From positions 344,632 through 408,631 of the forward strand of contig NZ_JANCLX010000002.1 in NCBI RefSeq assembly GCF_024295805.1: a stretch of 64,000 bases of DNA, read 5' to 3'. The notes under the pieces were generated by a model, which saw only the letters and a program-made list of their open reading frames with translations, was not told the DNA's origin and did no database searches. This DNA is from Streptomyces cucumeris. Its GTDB lineage: Bacteria; Actinomycetota; Actinomycetes; Streptomycetales; Streptomycetaceae. The position numbers and the translations under genes are program-made. Shown in pieces: positions 43,258 through 50,780 of this stretch (position 1 is its first letter; each line of letters opens with the position of its first letter).

Positions 43258-44079
43258 TTAGTGGCGTGGGGCACGGCACCGTTGAAACAGCGCACACTCC
43301 AGCAGATCGGGCCCCGCGTCGGTCGGCCAGGTGTCCGTGCGGGCAAGCTGACGGGACGCGGCGTGCATGAACGCGAGGTAGACCCCGTAGCGATGGGGTG
43401 TCCAGTCCCAGTCCGCCCAGACCCAGGCCGCGATCGAGCCATCCGGATCGAGGCCGGTCTCCTGGCCCACGGCGGTCGCGAGGGACCGCATTCGGCAAGC
43501 GAGTACTCCGTCCAGGATGAGCGGGTCGGGACCGGCCGCGACCACTCCCGCCTTGCCGGCGAAGTAGAGGAACTTGGTGAAGAAGGCCGGCCCGAACCCC
43601 GAAATTGCTTTGCGTAGGGCGGCATAGGCATCTTGTGCGCCTCGCTCGCGGAGCGCCTCGACCGCGTCGGCGAGCGCCGTAGGGTTCTCCTCCACCGCCT
43701 TCAGGATCTCCGCCAGGGTCGCGGGTCCGCTGCCTTTGGGCGAACCGCACTTGCCCTTGCCCCACACATAGGTCGCGACCAGCGCCTCCTTGTGGGCTCC
43801 TCGCTGGAGCTGGAGCGCGTCGGCGACCATCGAGGTCACGTCCGCCCGGCTGACCCAGGCGTCACCGGTGACCGAGGGGTCGGCCAGGCGCTTCGGCCAC
43901 GGGGTGATGTCCACCCAGCGTGCCGGGGTGTAGCAGACGGCGTGCGGACCCGGGTTCCCCTCCGGGTACGTCGCCTTGTTCTCGGCCCACCAGTTGCCCA
44001 ATGCCGCCAATTCCGCTTCGGGCAGGAGCCGGGTGGCCATCTCCCGGTCCAAGGCGTCCGCACGAGCCTGTCTGTCCAT
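43258..44079 (-). CDS. OGG-fold DNA glycosylase-like protein (Brig1-related family)
   Basis: A 273-aa protein that I match to the '8-oxoguanine DNA glycosylase OGG-fold' family. The diagnostic part is the helix-hairpin-helix-like segment ISGFGPAFFTKFLYFAGKAG (about residues 155-175) with following DPLILDGVLA, and the ETGLDPDGSIAAWVW and YGVYLAFMHAASRQL regions. Brig1, from this group, excises glucosylated hydroxymethylcytosine from T4 DNA and blocks phage replication; most members are uncharacterised. ATG 44079 has GGAG five bases upstream. It is co-directional with the kinase gene 24 bases downstream. It is a possible defence protein, but the family assignment is from memory of its pattern. 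Confidence 0.7.
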   Translation of the reverse strand: MDRQARADALDREMATRLLPEAELAALGNWWAENKATYPEGNPGPHAVCYTPARWVDITPWPKRLADPSVTGDAWVSRADVTSMVADALQLQRGAHKEALVATYVWGKGKCGSPKGSGPATLAEILKAVEENPTALADAVEALRERGAQDAYAALRKAISGFGPAFFTKFLYFAGKAGVVAAGPDPLILDGVLACRMRSLATAVGQETGLDPDGSIAAWVWADWDWTPHRYGVYLAFMHAASRQLARTDTWPTDAGPDLLECALFQRCRAPRH

Positions 44080-44403
44080 GGTTCTCCCCCATACGCCGAT
44101 TGCCGCGGGGTGGCGCGACCGGCGTTTCTCATCCCCACTGTCTGCTTGCGGGAGTTATCCGCTCGGCGCGGCACTTCCAAACCCGCAGGGCGGCGGACTC
44201 TGCGGCATGCCCTTGGGGCAGGGACTGGGGACGACCGGTGCCCCGCACCGTTGGCGCCCCCGAGCAGTACGCCCAGTGGGCAGGTGCGGCAGCCGACTCC
44301 ATCGAGATGGACGTACGGCCGGGGGTGAGCATGGAAGGCCACCATGCTCACCCCCCGATGGCAGGCGGTTCGGCCAGGTTCGTCGGCAGGACGGGCAGAC
44401 GGA
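44080..44403. other. intergenic region with terminator
   Basis: About 320 bases between the OGG-fold gene and the DUF6411 gene, both on the minus strand. The only clear element is the hairpin at 44321-44355, described separately. The promoter of the OGG-fold gene should lie at the low-coordinate end. No gene seen. Confidence 0.5.
44321..44355 (-). terminator. strong hairpin terminator
   Basis: Perfect 14-base arms GGGGGTGAGCATGG (44321-44334) and their complement (44342-44355) around a seven-base loop. It lies 48 bases past the DUF6411 gene stop and would end that transcript before the OGG-fold gene. Confidence 0.85.
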
Positions 44404-44646
44404 TCAGAACGGCATGTGACCACGGGCGCGCCGACCAGCCGACCCGCTGCGACTGACAGCCCTGGAACTGCTGCGGAAAGGCTTGCTGAGAGCGCGGCCC
44501 AAAATGCCGGGGGCCTTTCCGCCGACACGTGATCCAGCGCCGAGCGTCCGCTGCGTTCCACGTTCCGGGTGCCGGGACAGACGAGGCACGAGGAAAGCAA
44601 GGACGAGTAGAACGGCGCAGACGGCGACGATTCCCACGATCACCAT
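44404..44646 (-). CDS. DUF6411 family small membrane protein
   Basis: An 80-aa protein with one N-terminal transmembrane helix (MVIVGIVAVCAVLLVLAFLV) and a basic, Ser/Gly/Arg-rich cytoplasmic tail (GRALSKPFRSSSRAVSRSG, ending RGHMPF). I recognise it as DUF6411, a short conserved Streptomyces family of unknown function. ATG 44646 is preferred over upstream in-frame codons because an AGGAGG box lies six bases before it. It is followed by the hairpin at 44321-44355, so it is monocistronic. Confidence 0.85.
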   Translation of the reverse strand: MVIVGIVAVCAVLLVLAFLVPRLSRHPERGTQRTLGAGSRVGGKAPGILGRALSKPFRSSSRAVSRSGSAGRRARGHMPF

Positions 44647-44838
44647 GATGGTCCTCCTGAACATGAGCGGTCTCTGCCGCGTGCCCCGGAGATGCCGGGA
44701 CATGCGTCACACACCGCGACGCCGCCCCATATGCGGCTGGGAAGGAGCACCGGCACCGCACGTGGACGTGTGCTGCCAGGCCCAGGTCTCGGCTGGGATC
44801 TTGAAATGGGAGAGGGCCTCCGTCAATTACTGCGCCCG

Positions 44839-45470
44839 TCAACGGGATCCGGCCTTCTCCGCGCGTTCTTCGTCCAGCAGGCGCTCAATGTCATTCCGCG
44901 CGGTGTCGAGGGCGGTGAGTATCCGTGTACGAGTCTGCTCGAATCCTGGGTCGACCTCAACGCCGAGGTCATGGCGCAGAGTGACTCTGAGCAGGTACAC
45001 ACCGTCGGACAGTGGGCCGCTGAACCATGCCTTCGTCCGCTGATACGCCTCGTCGAGGTTGGGGCTGCTCGGCAACTGCTTGACGATCGAGTAGCCGACC
45101 TGGAGTGTCCTGTCGAGTTTTGAGACCACATGCAGGACATCCTTCGAGAGTGCCATCTGTGCTTGGGAGTACTGGTCGCCCCATGCCTCTTTGGAGGATT
45201 CGAGAACTGCGTGGTCGACGTCCTCACCGCGCTCGGCCGCGTGGACCACATCTCGTCCGGCGACCCGATAAGCGCGGGCCGCAGCATTCAATTGGGCATA
45301 GAGATCCCGCTTGGCTTGCTGCGCCTGCTCATAGCGCTCTTGCTCCCGTTCACGATCGGCACGCTCGTTCTGCTCCCGGCCGGCGCGTTGGCTGAGCACT
45401 GCCCCACCAGAGTTCCGCCCAGCGTTCCTCCGACACCGATGAGTGCGACAGCAAGCGTGTTCACATCCAC
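44839..45470 (-). pseudogene. hypothetical helical membrane protein, frameshifted
   Basis: The N-terminal part, DVNTLAVALIGVGGTLGGTL (a transmembrane helix), and the rest (AVLSQRAGREQNERADRE, then a charged helical domain to about residue 210) lie in different frames. Adding one base to the G4 run on the coding strand (C4 at 45402-45405) restores a continuous 210-aa reading from GTG 45470, and 633 is then a multiple of three. This suggests a recent one-base deletion or a homopolymer sequencing error. GTG 45470 and GTG 45464 both follow GGGG. The intact product would be a single-pass membrane protein with a coiled, acidic cytoplasmic tail; function unknown. G+C is lower than in the core genes. 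Confidence 0.75.
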
Positions 45471-45893
45471 GGGATCCCCCAACTCGTCCATCTCTCTGCC
45501 GCATGCAGCGGCTGAACACAACATGACAGCCGCCCCTGCCACGCCCAAGAGGCCCGTCCGCGGCGTGGCCCGGATTCGGTTCGACGATAGCGAGGAAGAG
45601 TGTTCTCCTCAGGTGAGTCCCGCCATCGGCGGAAATGCCCTGGGATCGTGTCCACGGCTCGTGCACGGACTCCGCCACGCGGGCACTCCGGGAGGCACCC
45701 GCCAGTACATACGCGAAGACCCCGCTCTCAGCTGCTGGGCTGATGGCGGGGTCTATCACAGGTTTCGGCCAAGGTGGCGGAGGAACCCTGAAGATGCACG
45801 GACAGCGCTGCTCCCGCGATGCACTCTCGTTAGGTTGTCAGCCTTGGGGAGGCCGGGGCGGAAGGTCTTGGCGCAGGGGGAGGCGGAGGATCG
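45471..45893. other. intergenic region upstream of the DUF262 gene
   Basis: About 420 bases without a convincing gene, between divergent genes. It should contain both promoters and holds the hairpin at 45718-45753. G+C is lower than in the core of the window, as in the neighbouring accessory genes. Confidence 0.5.
45718..45753. other. hairpin in the 5' region of the DUF262 gene
   Basis: Arms GACCCCGC (45718-45725) and GCGGGGTC (45746-45753) with inner arms TCAGC (45728-45732) and GCTGA (45739-45743). No gene ends here, so it is either a leader structure about 140 bases upstream of the GTG start or a terminator left from a lost gene. Confidence 0.6.
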
Positions 45894-48440
45894 GTGGAAG
45901 CACGGGAGACAACGTTCGAGCGGCTGATTCAAGGGGACAACCAGTTTCAGATTCCGCTGTATCAGCGCACCTACAGCTGGGATGTCGACGATCACCAACG
46001 CTTGTGGGACGACCTGGTGGAGCAGGCGACGTCCGGCTTGGACGCGTCACAGGCGCCCAGTGGCCATTTCCTCGGGTCGCTGGTGCTCGATCCCCGGCCG
46101 CCCATGCCCGACACCGTGCAACGCTGGGTCGTCATCGACGGCCAGCAGCGCCTGACCACGCTGATGCTGCTTGCCTGTGCTCTTCGTGATCACGTGCGGA
46201 CTTTTGACAAGACCAAGGCCGAACTCATTCACCGTAGGTACCTGATCAACGAAGAGGACTACGGTGGCCTCGACGCCTATCGCCTGCTCCCGACACAGGC
46301 CGACCGTCCTTCGTACCTCGCATGTGTCGACAACGATCCCAGGGCGGGTGGGGACGACAGTATCGGCGTCGCCTACCGGTTCTTCCTGGCGGCGCTGGCC
46401 GAGTATGACCCCGCCGGTGAGTGGGAGACCGTTCGTCAGATCGACCAGGCGTTGCGGCACCGGCTTACGCTAGTGACGATCACCGCAGGGTCACAGGACA
46501 ACGCCTTTCGAATCTTCGAGTCCCTGAACAACACAGGCAAACCGCTGAGCCAGGCCGACCTGCTGCGCAACTACGTGTTCATGCAGCTTCCGCGTCTGGG
46601 CGAGCATGTGTACGACAAGATATGGCTTCCCCTGCAGACGGAACTCGGGCCGGATCGACTGACCACTCTGGCGTGGCTGGACCTCGTTCTGCAGGGACAG
46701 TCGCGGGTCACCATCAGTGAGGTGTACCAGGGACAACAACAGCGAATGGGCCGGATCGTCGCTGCTTCCGGTGAGGAAGGGCTACGGGACGATCTGGCTC
46801 GACTCCGGCGCCTTGGTCACTTGCTCATGCGGGTCTTCGAGCCCCAGCGCGAGCCCGATGCCGAGTTGCGCACAGTGCTGCGGCGTCTTCTCCAGTGGGG
46901 CGGAGAAGCTCATTTCCCTCCGGCGCTCCATGTTCTGGACCGAGTGGATCGCGGGACGGTCGAGCCCAGGGAGGCCGTCGCAGCGCTCACCTTTGTGGAG
47001 AGCTTCCTGGTCCGGCGCATGCTCTGTCGGGAACCGTCGCACAGCGTTCGGCAGATTCTGGCCACGCTGCCTTCGGGCATTGAGCGGGACCGGGCGCTGC
47101 CGGAGGCGGTCCGTCGCTACCTGTCCGGTCCTCGACGGGGGTGGCCACGGGACGAGGACCTGCGCGAGGCGATCCGTGCCCAGCCCTTCTACTGGCAGGG
47201 CAGCAGCCGCCACCGCGCCTACGTCCTCAGGAGGTTGGAGGAGGACTACATGGCTCCGGAGCCGGTCGACTTCTCGCGGGCCTGGGCGACCATCGAGCAC
47301 GTGCTTCCGCGGCGGCCAGGACAGGAATGGCTCGCCATGCTCGCCGAGGACGCCGAGGAGGGGGAGCAGGCAGAGGACCTGCACGAGGCGCTGGTTCACA
47401 CTCTGGGCAATCTGACCCTCACGGGCGAGAACACACGCCTGTCCAATCACCCCTACGAGCGCAAGCAGCAGATCTTCGACCAGAGCGCCCTGCGGATGAA
47501 CCGGGAGATCGCCGCTGCTGAACGCTGGGGAAGGAAGGAGATTCTCAGCCGCGCCGACCGGCTCGCCGATCGCGCGGTGCGCATGTGGCCCGGGCCTGTC
47601 GCGGGCGAAGGCGGTCAGTCCGGAGAGCGCTCAGAGTGGCTGCGGTTGAGGAAGGTACTGGCGGCATTGCCCTCCGGCAGGTGGACCACGTACAAGGATC
47701 TCGCCGCAGTAACCGGCGTCGGTTCTCCCCAGACTGTTGGAAGTTATCTGGCCAGCCGCACCGATGTCCCCAACGCCCACCGGGTGCTCCGAGCCGATGG
47801 CACGTCCTCGCCCGACTTCGCCTGGCTCGACGGCCGTACGGAGACTCAGCGGGAGGCGCTCGAGCGTGAGAGCGTCCGCTTCAACGGCGCCGTGGCGGAC
47901 CCTGAGCAGAAGCTGACTGCGGAAGTGCTGGCCGGTCTAGCTGGTCTTGACACGCCACGTGAAACGGAAGAGGAGGCCGCATCAGCATCGGAGGGTACTG
48001 TCACCGACCGCGCAGAGAAATTCAGCCAGCTGCTCAGCAGCCACCACCCCGATCTCGCCGAGGCGCTGCTGGCACTGCTGCGGAAGTGGGAGACGGATGG
48101 CGGGCGGCTTGGATACGGTGCCGCCGAGGAGACGAGCTGTTCGCCGGTGTTGCGAGAAGGAAGCGGCTCGCAGGGCTCGATTTGGCCAGTGAACATCTAT
48201 CCGCGGTCGGGGGTCGTCGAAGTCGTCTTCGCACATCTGGCGAGGCGGGAGCCTTTCACCAGGTCAGGGCTACTTGCGGAGCTCCGTGACCGGATCCGGG
48301 CGATTCCTGGAGTGACGCTGACCGTTCCCGATGCGGAATTGCCCCGGCGACGACCGAGCTTCCCACTAGGCGTTCTGCGCGGTGGTGGCCTGATCCGGTT
48401 CGCTGAGACGCTGGAATGGTTCCGGCAACAGAGCCTGTGA
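45894..48440 (+). CDS. GmrSD-type DUF262/DUF1524 endonuclease with alkyltransferase-like domain
   Basis: An 848-aa defence-type nuclease. The DUF262 (GmrS) domain (about residues 5-240) shows IPLYQRTYSWD and the VIDGQQRLTTLMLL DGQQR motif, which couples nucleotide hydrolysis to restriction. The DUF1524 (GmrD) HNH-type domain includes IEHVLPRRPG (about 466) and LGNLTLTGENTRLSNHPYE (about 505). A third domain (about 580-640) is of the MGMT/ATL type (PSGRWTTYKDLAAVTG, NAHRVLRADG), with Ala in place of the reactive Cys, so it can bind but not repair alkylated DNA. A C-terminal domain (about 700-848) is unrecognised. GmrSD enzymes cleave glucosylated hydroxymethylcytosine DNA. GTG 45894 has GGAGG six bases upstream. 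It is convergent with the UvrD gene. Confidence 0.9.
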   Translation: MEARETTFERLIQGDNQFQIPLYQRTYSWDVDDHQRLWDDLVEQATSGLDASQAPSGHFLGSLVLDPRPPMPDTVQRWVVIDGQQRLTTLMLLACALRDHVRTFDKTKAELIHRRYLINEEDYGGLDAYRLLPTQADRPSYLACVDNDPRAGGDDSIGVAYRFFLAALAEYDPAGEWETVRQIDQALRHRLTLVTITAGSQDNAFRIFESLNNTGKPLSQADLLRNYVFMQLPRLGEHVYDKIWLPLQTELGPDRLTTLAWLDLVLQGQSRVTISEVYQGQQQRMGRIVAASGEEGLRDDLARLRRLGHLLMRVFEPQREPDAELRTVLRRLLQWGGEAHFPPALHVLDRVDRGTVEPREAVAALTFVESFLVRRMLCREPSHSVRQILATLPSGIERDRALPEAVRRYLSGPRRGWPRDEDLREAIRAQPFYWQGSSRHRAYVLRRLEEDYMAPEPVDFSRAWATIEHVLPRRPGQEWLAMLAEDAEEGEQAEDLHEALVHTLGNLTLTGENTRLSNHPYERKQQIFDQSALRMNREIAAAERWGRKEILSRADRLADRAVRMWPGPVAGEGGQSGERSEWLRLRKVLAALPSGRWTTYKDLAAVTGVGSPQTVGSYLASRTDVPNAHRVLRADGTSSPDFAWLDGRTETQREALERESVRFNGAVADPEQKLTAEVLAGLAGLDTPRETEEEAASASEGTVTDRAEKFSQLLSSHHPDLAEALLALLRKWETDGGRLGYGAAEETSCSPVLREGSGSQGSIWPVNIYPRSGVVEVVFAHLARREPFTRSGLLAELRDRIRAIPGVTLTVPDAELPRRRPSFPLGVLRGGGLIRFAETLEWFRQQSL

Positions 48441-48503
48441 ACTATGGCAAGCACTCGCGAGGTCGGCGCCGTCCCGGCCACCTGGGCCTGGCCTCGTCGA
48501 TAG

Positions 48504-50780
48504 CTATCGGCCGATTCTCTCCTGTGCGTTTGTCAGCGAAGCGGTCAGAAATGGGCTGGGGCTGCCGTGCCAGAAAAGATCCACCGTATCGCGTGCCCGG
48601 GTGGCCGCCACGAACAGCAGGGAACGGGCTCGCTGGATCTCGTGTCGGTATCGCAGAGGGTCCGTATCCCGCAACGCGTTGACGGCTTCCCTGGGCACGA
48701 GACCATCCGTCACACCTGCGATGATCATTCGCTGGTATTCCAGTCCCTTGAACCGGAACATGGTGCCGATATGGACGCCGCCGGTGCCGTGCGGGCCGTC
48801 GGAGCGGATCTCGACCGAGCGGATGTCATGCAACTTGAGTGTGTACCCCACCTCGGCCGCCATCTGGTTGGTCGGCACGCAGATCGCGATCTGCTCGTGC
48901 GGGGTACGTGGCTCGGCAACCGTGTCCCACTCCTTGATGAGCGCAGCGATGCCTTCCCGCTCTGAGGCCCAGTCATGGAACGGGTGCCCGGACGGTCGGC
49001 TGCCGCTGAGCACCGACCGGTAGCCGGCCAGGGTCTCTTGGCTGCCGTCGAGGTCGTCGTACTGGGCTTCTCCCAGCACGCCCAACGCTGAGCGCAGGAT
49101 CTGTCGGGTCGTGCGGTAGCTGAGGCTCAGCTTCGAGGACCGGCCGCGGATATGGATGCCCAGACTGCCAAGCGTCACCTGGTTCTTGTAGATGCGCTGG
49201 TGGGTGTCGCCGACCAGGAACAGGTCGTCCGCCGCACGAGGAGTCATCGCGCGCAGCATCTTCCAGTGGGCGGGCCGCAGGTCCTGGGCTTCGTCCACGA
49301 CGATGTGCCGGTACCGGTAGCGCAGCCAACCTCCCGAGCCGTCCGCCACGTGGACGTTGTCGAGGCCGCCCGCCTCCTCCCGCTGCCGGGCGATGCCGAG
49401 GATGCGCTGCTCACGGCCCATCTCCAGGCGAGCGGCACGCTCGGCCACCTGGTCCCAGGACTGCCGTCCGAGACGGTCGAGCCGCTGGGTGAAGCGTTCA
49501 GCGAGCTGCCAGATCTCGGCGCGCTCGGCGCGGCCGATGTTCCTGCCGCGACCGGCACGCCGGGCACGGAAGTAGTCGGTGCGGGTGCCGACGGCCTGTC
49601 CCAGAATGACCTGCGTCCACTCTTCGTGCAGGAACTCCGGCTCCCAGGTGTTCTCCCCGAGCTCATCGAGCAGCGCGCGCCATTCCCGTACCGCCTGGCT
49701 GTCGTCGATGGTCTGCTTGCCGTTGCCGGGTTCGGCTTCCCGGACGATCCGTAGCGCCAGCTGGTCGACGTGGCTCACCTCGACCCGGGCCAGCAATTCC
49801 TCGCCCCCCAGTTCCAGCAGCCTGGAGCGCAGATCGGCGGCGAGGTTCTTGTTGTAGGTCGTCAGCAGGACAGGTTTGTCGCGGCCGGGGGACAGCTCCC
49901 GCACGAGATGCCGTACCCGGTGCAGGGCCACGATGGTCTTGCCGGTACCGGGGCCGCCGCCCACCCGGGCAGGGCCGTTGTAGCGTCGTTCGACCAGCTT
50001 GGCCTGAGTGGGATGCAGGAATACCTTCCAGCGGCCGAAGTCGCCGCTTTCCAGGGCCTCCCGGAGAGCTTCGTCCGTTGTGGTGACGACCGTTGCCGGA
50101 CGCTGTGCGGCTGCCTCGAAGTCCTCCGGGTCAACCGGGTCGGCGGTGGCCACGGGCTTCGTCACCTGATCGAGGACATCGTCGTAAGACGCCCCGTCGA
50201 ACAGTGACAGCAGTACTTCGCCGGTGAGCTGCGGCGCGTACTCGACCAGACCGAGCAACTGGTCCTCGGTGGTGAGCGTGCGGATCACCGGAAGCAGAGG
50301 TTCGGCGACGCCCAGGCCGAGCAGTTGGTCGTCGGTCCAGTCGGCGAACAGTGGCCGTGCCGCATCGGGTCGGGCGGGCGCCTCGGCCGCATCGGGTGCG
50401 GGTTTGGAGGAGGGCGGAGTCGGCAGACGGCGCAGAACGCTGTCCTCCACCACCTCCAGATCCACGTACTCGATACCGCCGGTGACCTGGTTGACGCCGT
50501 ACGACAGCCGGTCGTAGACGTCCTTGCGGTGCTTGACGGAGACGATCAGCCAGTCGTCCTCGGCGAGCCGCAGCAGCAGTGCGCGGTACTCGTCGTTGAC
50601 CCGTGCCGACCACAGCCTGTTGTCGCCCTTGAGCTGCTGGAGTTTGAGCCCGGCGGTGTGCGGGTTGGTCTTGAACTTGTGCTGGAAGTCGAAGAACGCG
50701 CCCTTGACCGTACGTGGGAGCTTGAGGATCTCCTTGTCGGCCTTGTCGAGCAGACGCAGAGTGACGCCCGAGGTGTTCAT
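48504..50780 (-). CDS. UvrD-like SF1 helicase with N-terminal RelE/ParE-like domain
   Basis: A 758-aa fusion. Residues about 1-100 resemble the RelE/ParE toxin fold (EILKLPRTVKGAFFDF, then RLWSARVNDEYRALL). An intermediate region follows, and then a UvrD/Rep-type superfamily 1A helicase: Walker A GGGPGTGKTIVALHR (about 290), DEAQD box IVVDEAQDLRP, GDTHQRIY, LSYRTTRQI, FRFKGLEYQRM and VAATRARDTVDL. No nuclease domain is visible at the C-terminus. ATG 50780 overlaps the stop of the upstream giant helicase gene as ATGA, so the two are translationally coupled; an in-frame upstream extension lies inside that gene and is rejected. It is the last gene of the four-gene operon. Confidence 0.9.
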   Translation of the reverse strand: MNTSGVTLRLLDKADKEILKLPRTVKGAFFDFQHKFKTNPHTAGLKLQQLKGDNRLWSARVNDEYRALLLRLAEDDWLIVSVKHRKDVYDRLSYGVNQVTGGIEYVDLEVVEDSVLRRLPTPPSSKPAPDAAEAPARPDAARPLFADWTDDQLLGLGVAEPLLPVIRTLTTEDQLLGLVEYAPQLTGEVLLSLFDGASYDDVLDQVTKPVATADPVDPEDFEAAAQRPATVVTTTDEALREALESGDFGRWKVFLHPTQAKLVERRYNGPARVGGGPGTGKTIVALHRVRHLVRELSPGRDKPVLLTTYNKNLAADLRSRLLELGGEELLARVEVSHVDQLALRIVREAEPGNGKQTIDDSQAVREWRALLDELGENTWEPEFLHEEWTQVILGQAVGTRTDYFRARRAGRGRNIGRAERAEIWQLAERFTQRLDRLGRQSWDQVAERAARLEMGREQRILGIARQREEAGGLDNVHVADGSGGWLRYRYRHIVVDEAQDLRPAHWKMLRAMTPRAADDLFLVGDTHQRIYKNQVTLGSLGIHIRGRSSKLSLSYRTTRQILRSALGVLGEAQYDDLDGSQETLAGYRSVLSGSRPSGHPFHDWASEREGIAALIKEWDTVAEPRTPHEQIAICVPTNQMAAEVGYTLKLHDIRSVEIRSDGPHGTGGVHIGTMFRFKGLEYQRMIIAGVTDGLVPREAVNALRDTDPLRYRHEIQRARSLLFVAATRARDTVDLFWHGSPSPFLTASLTNAQERIGR

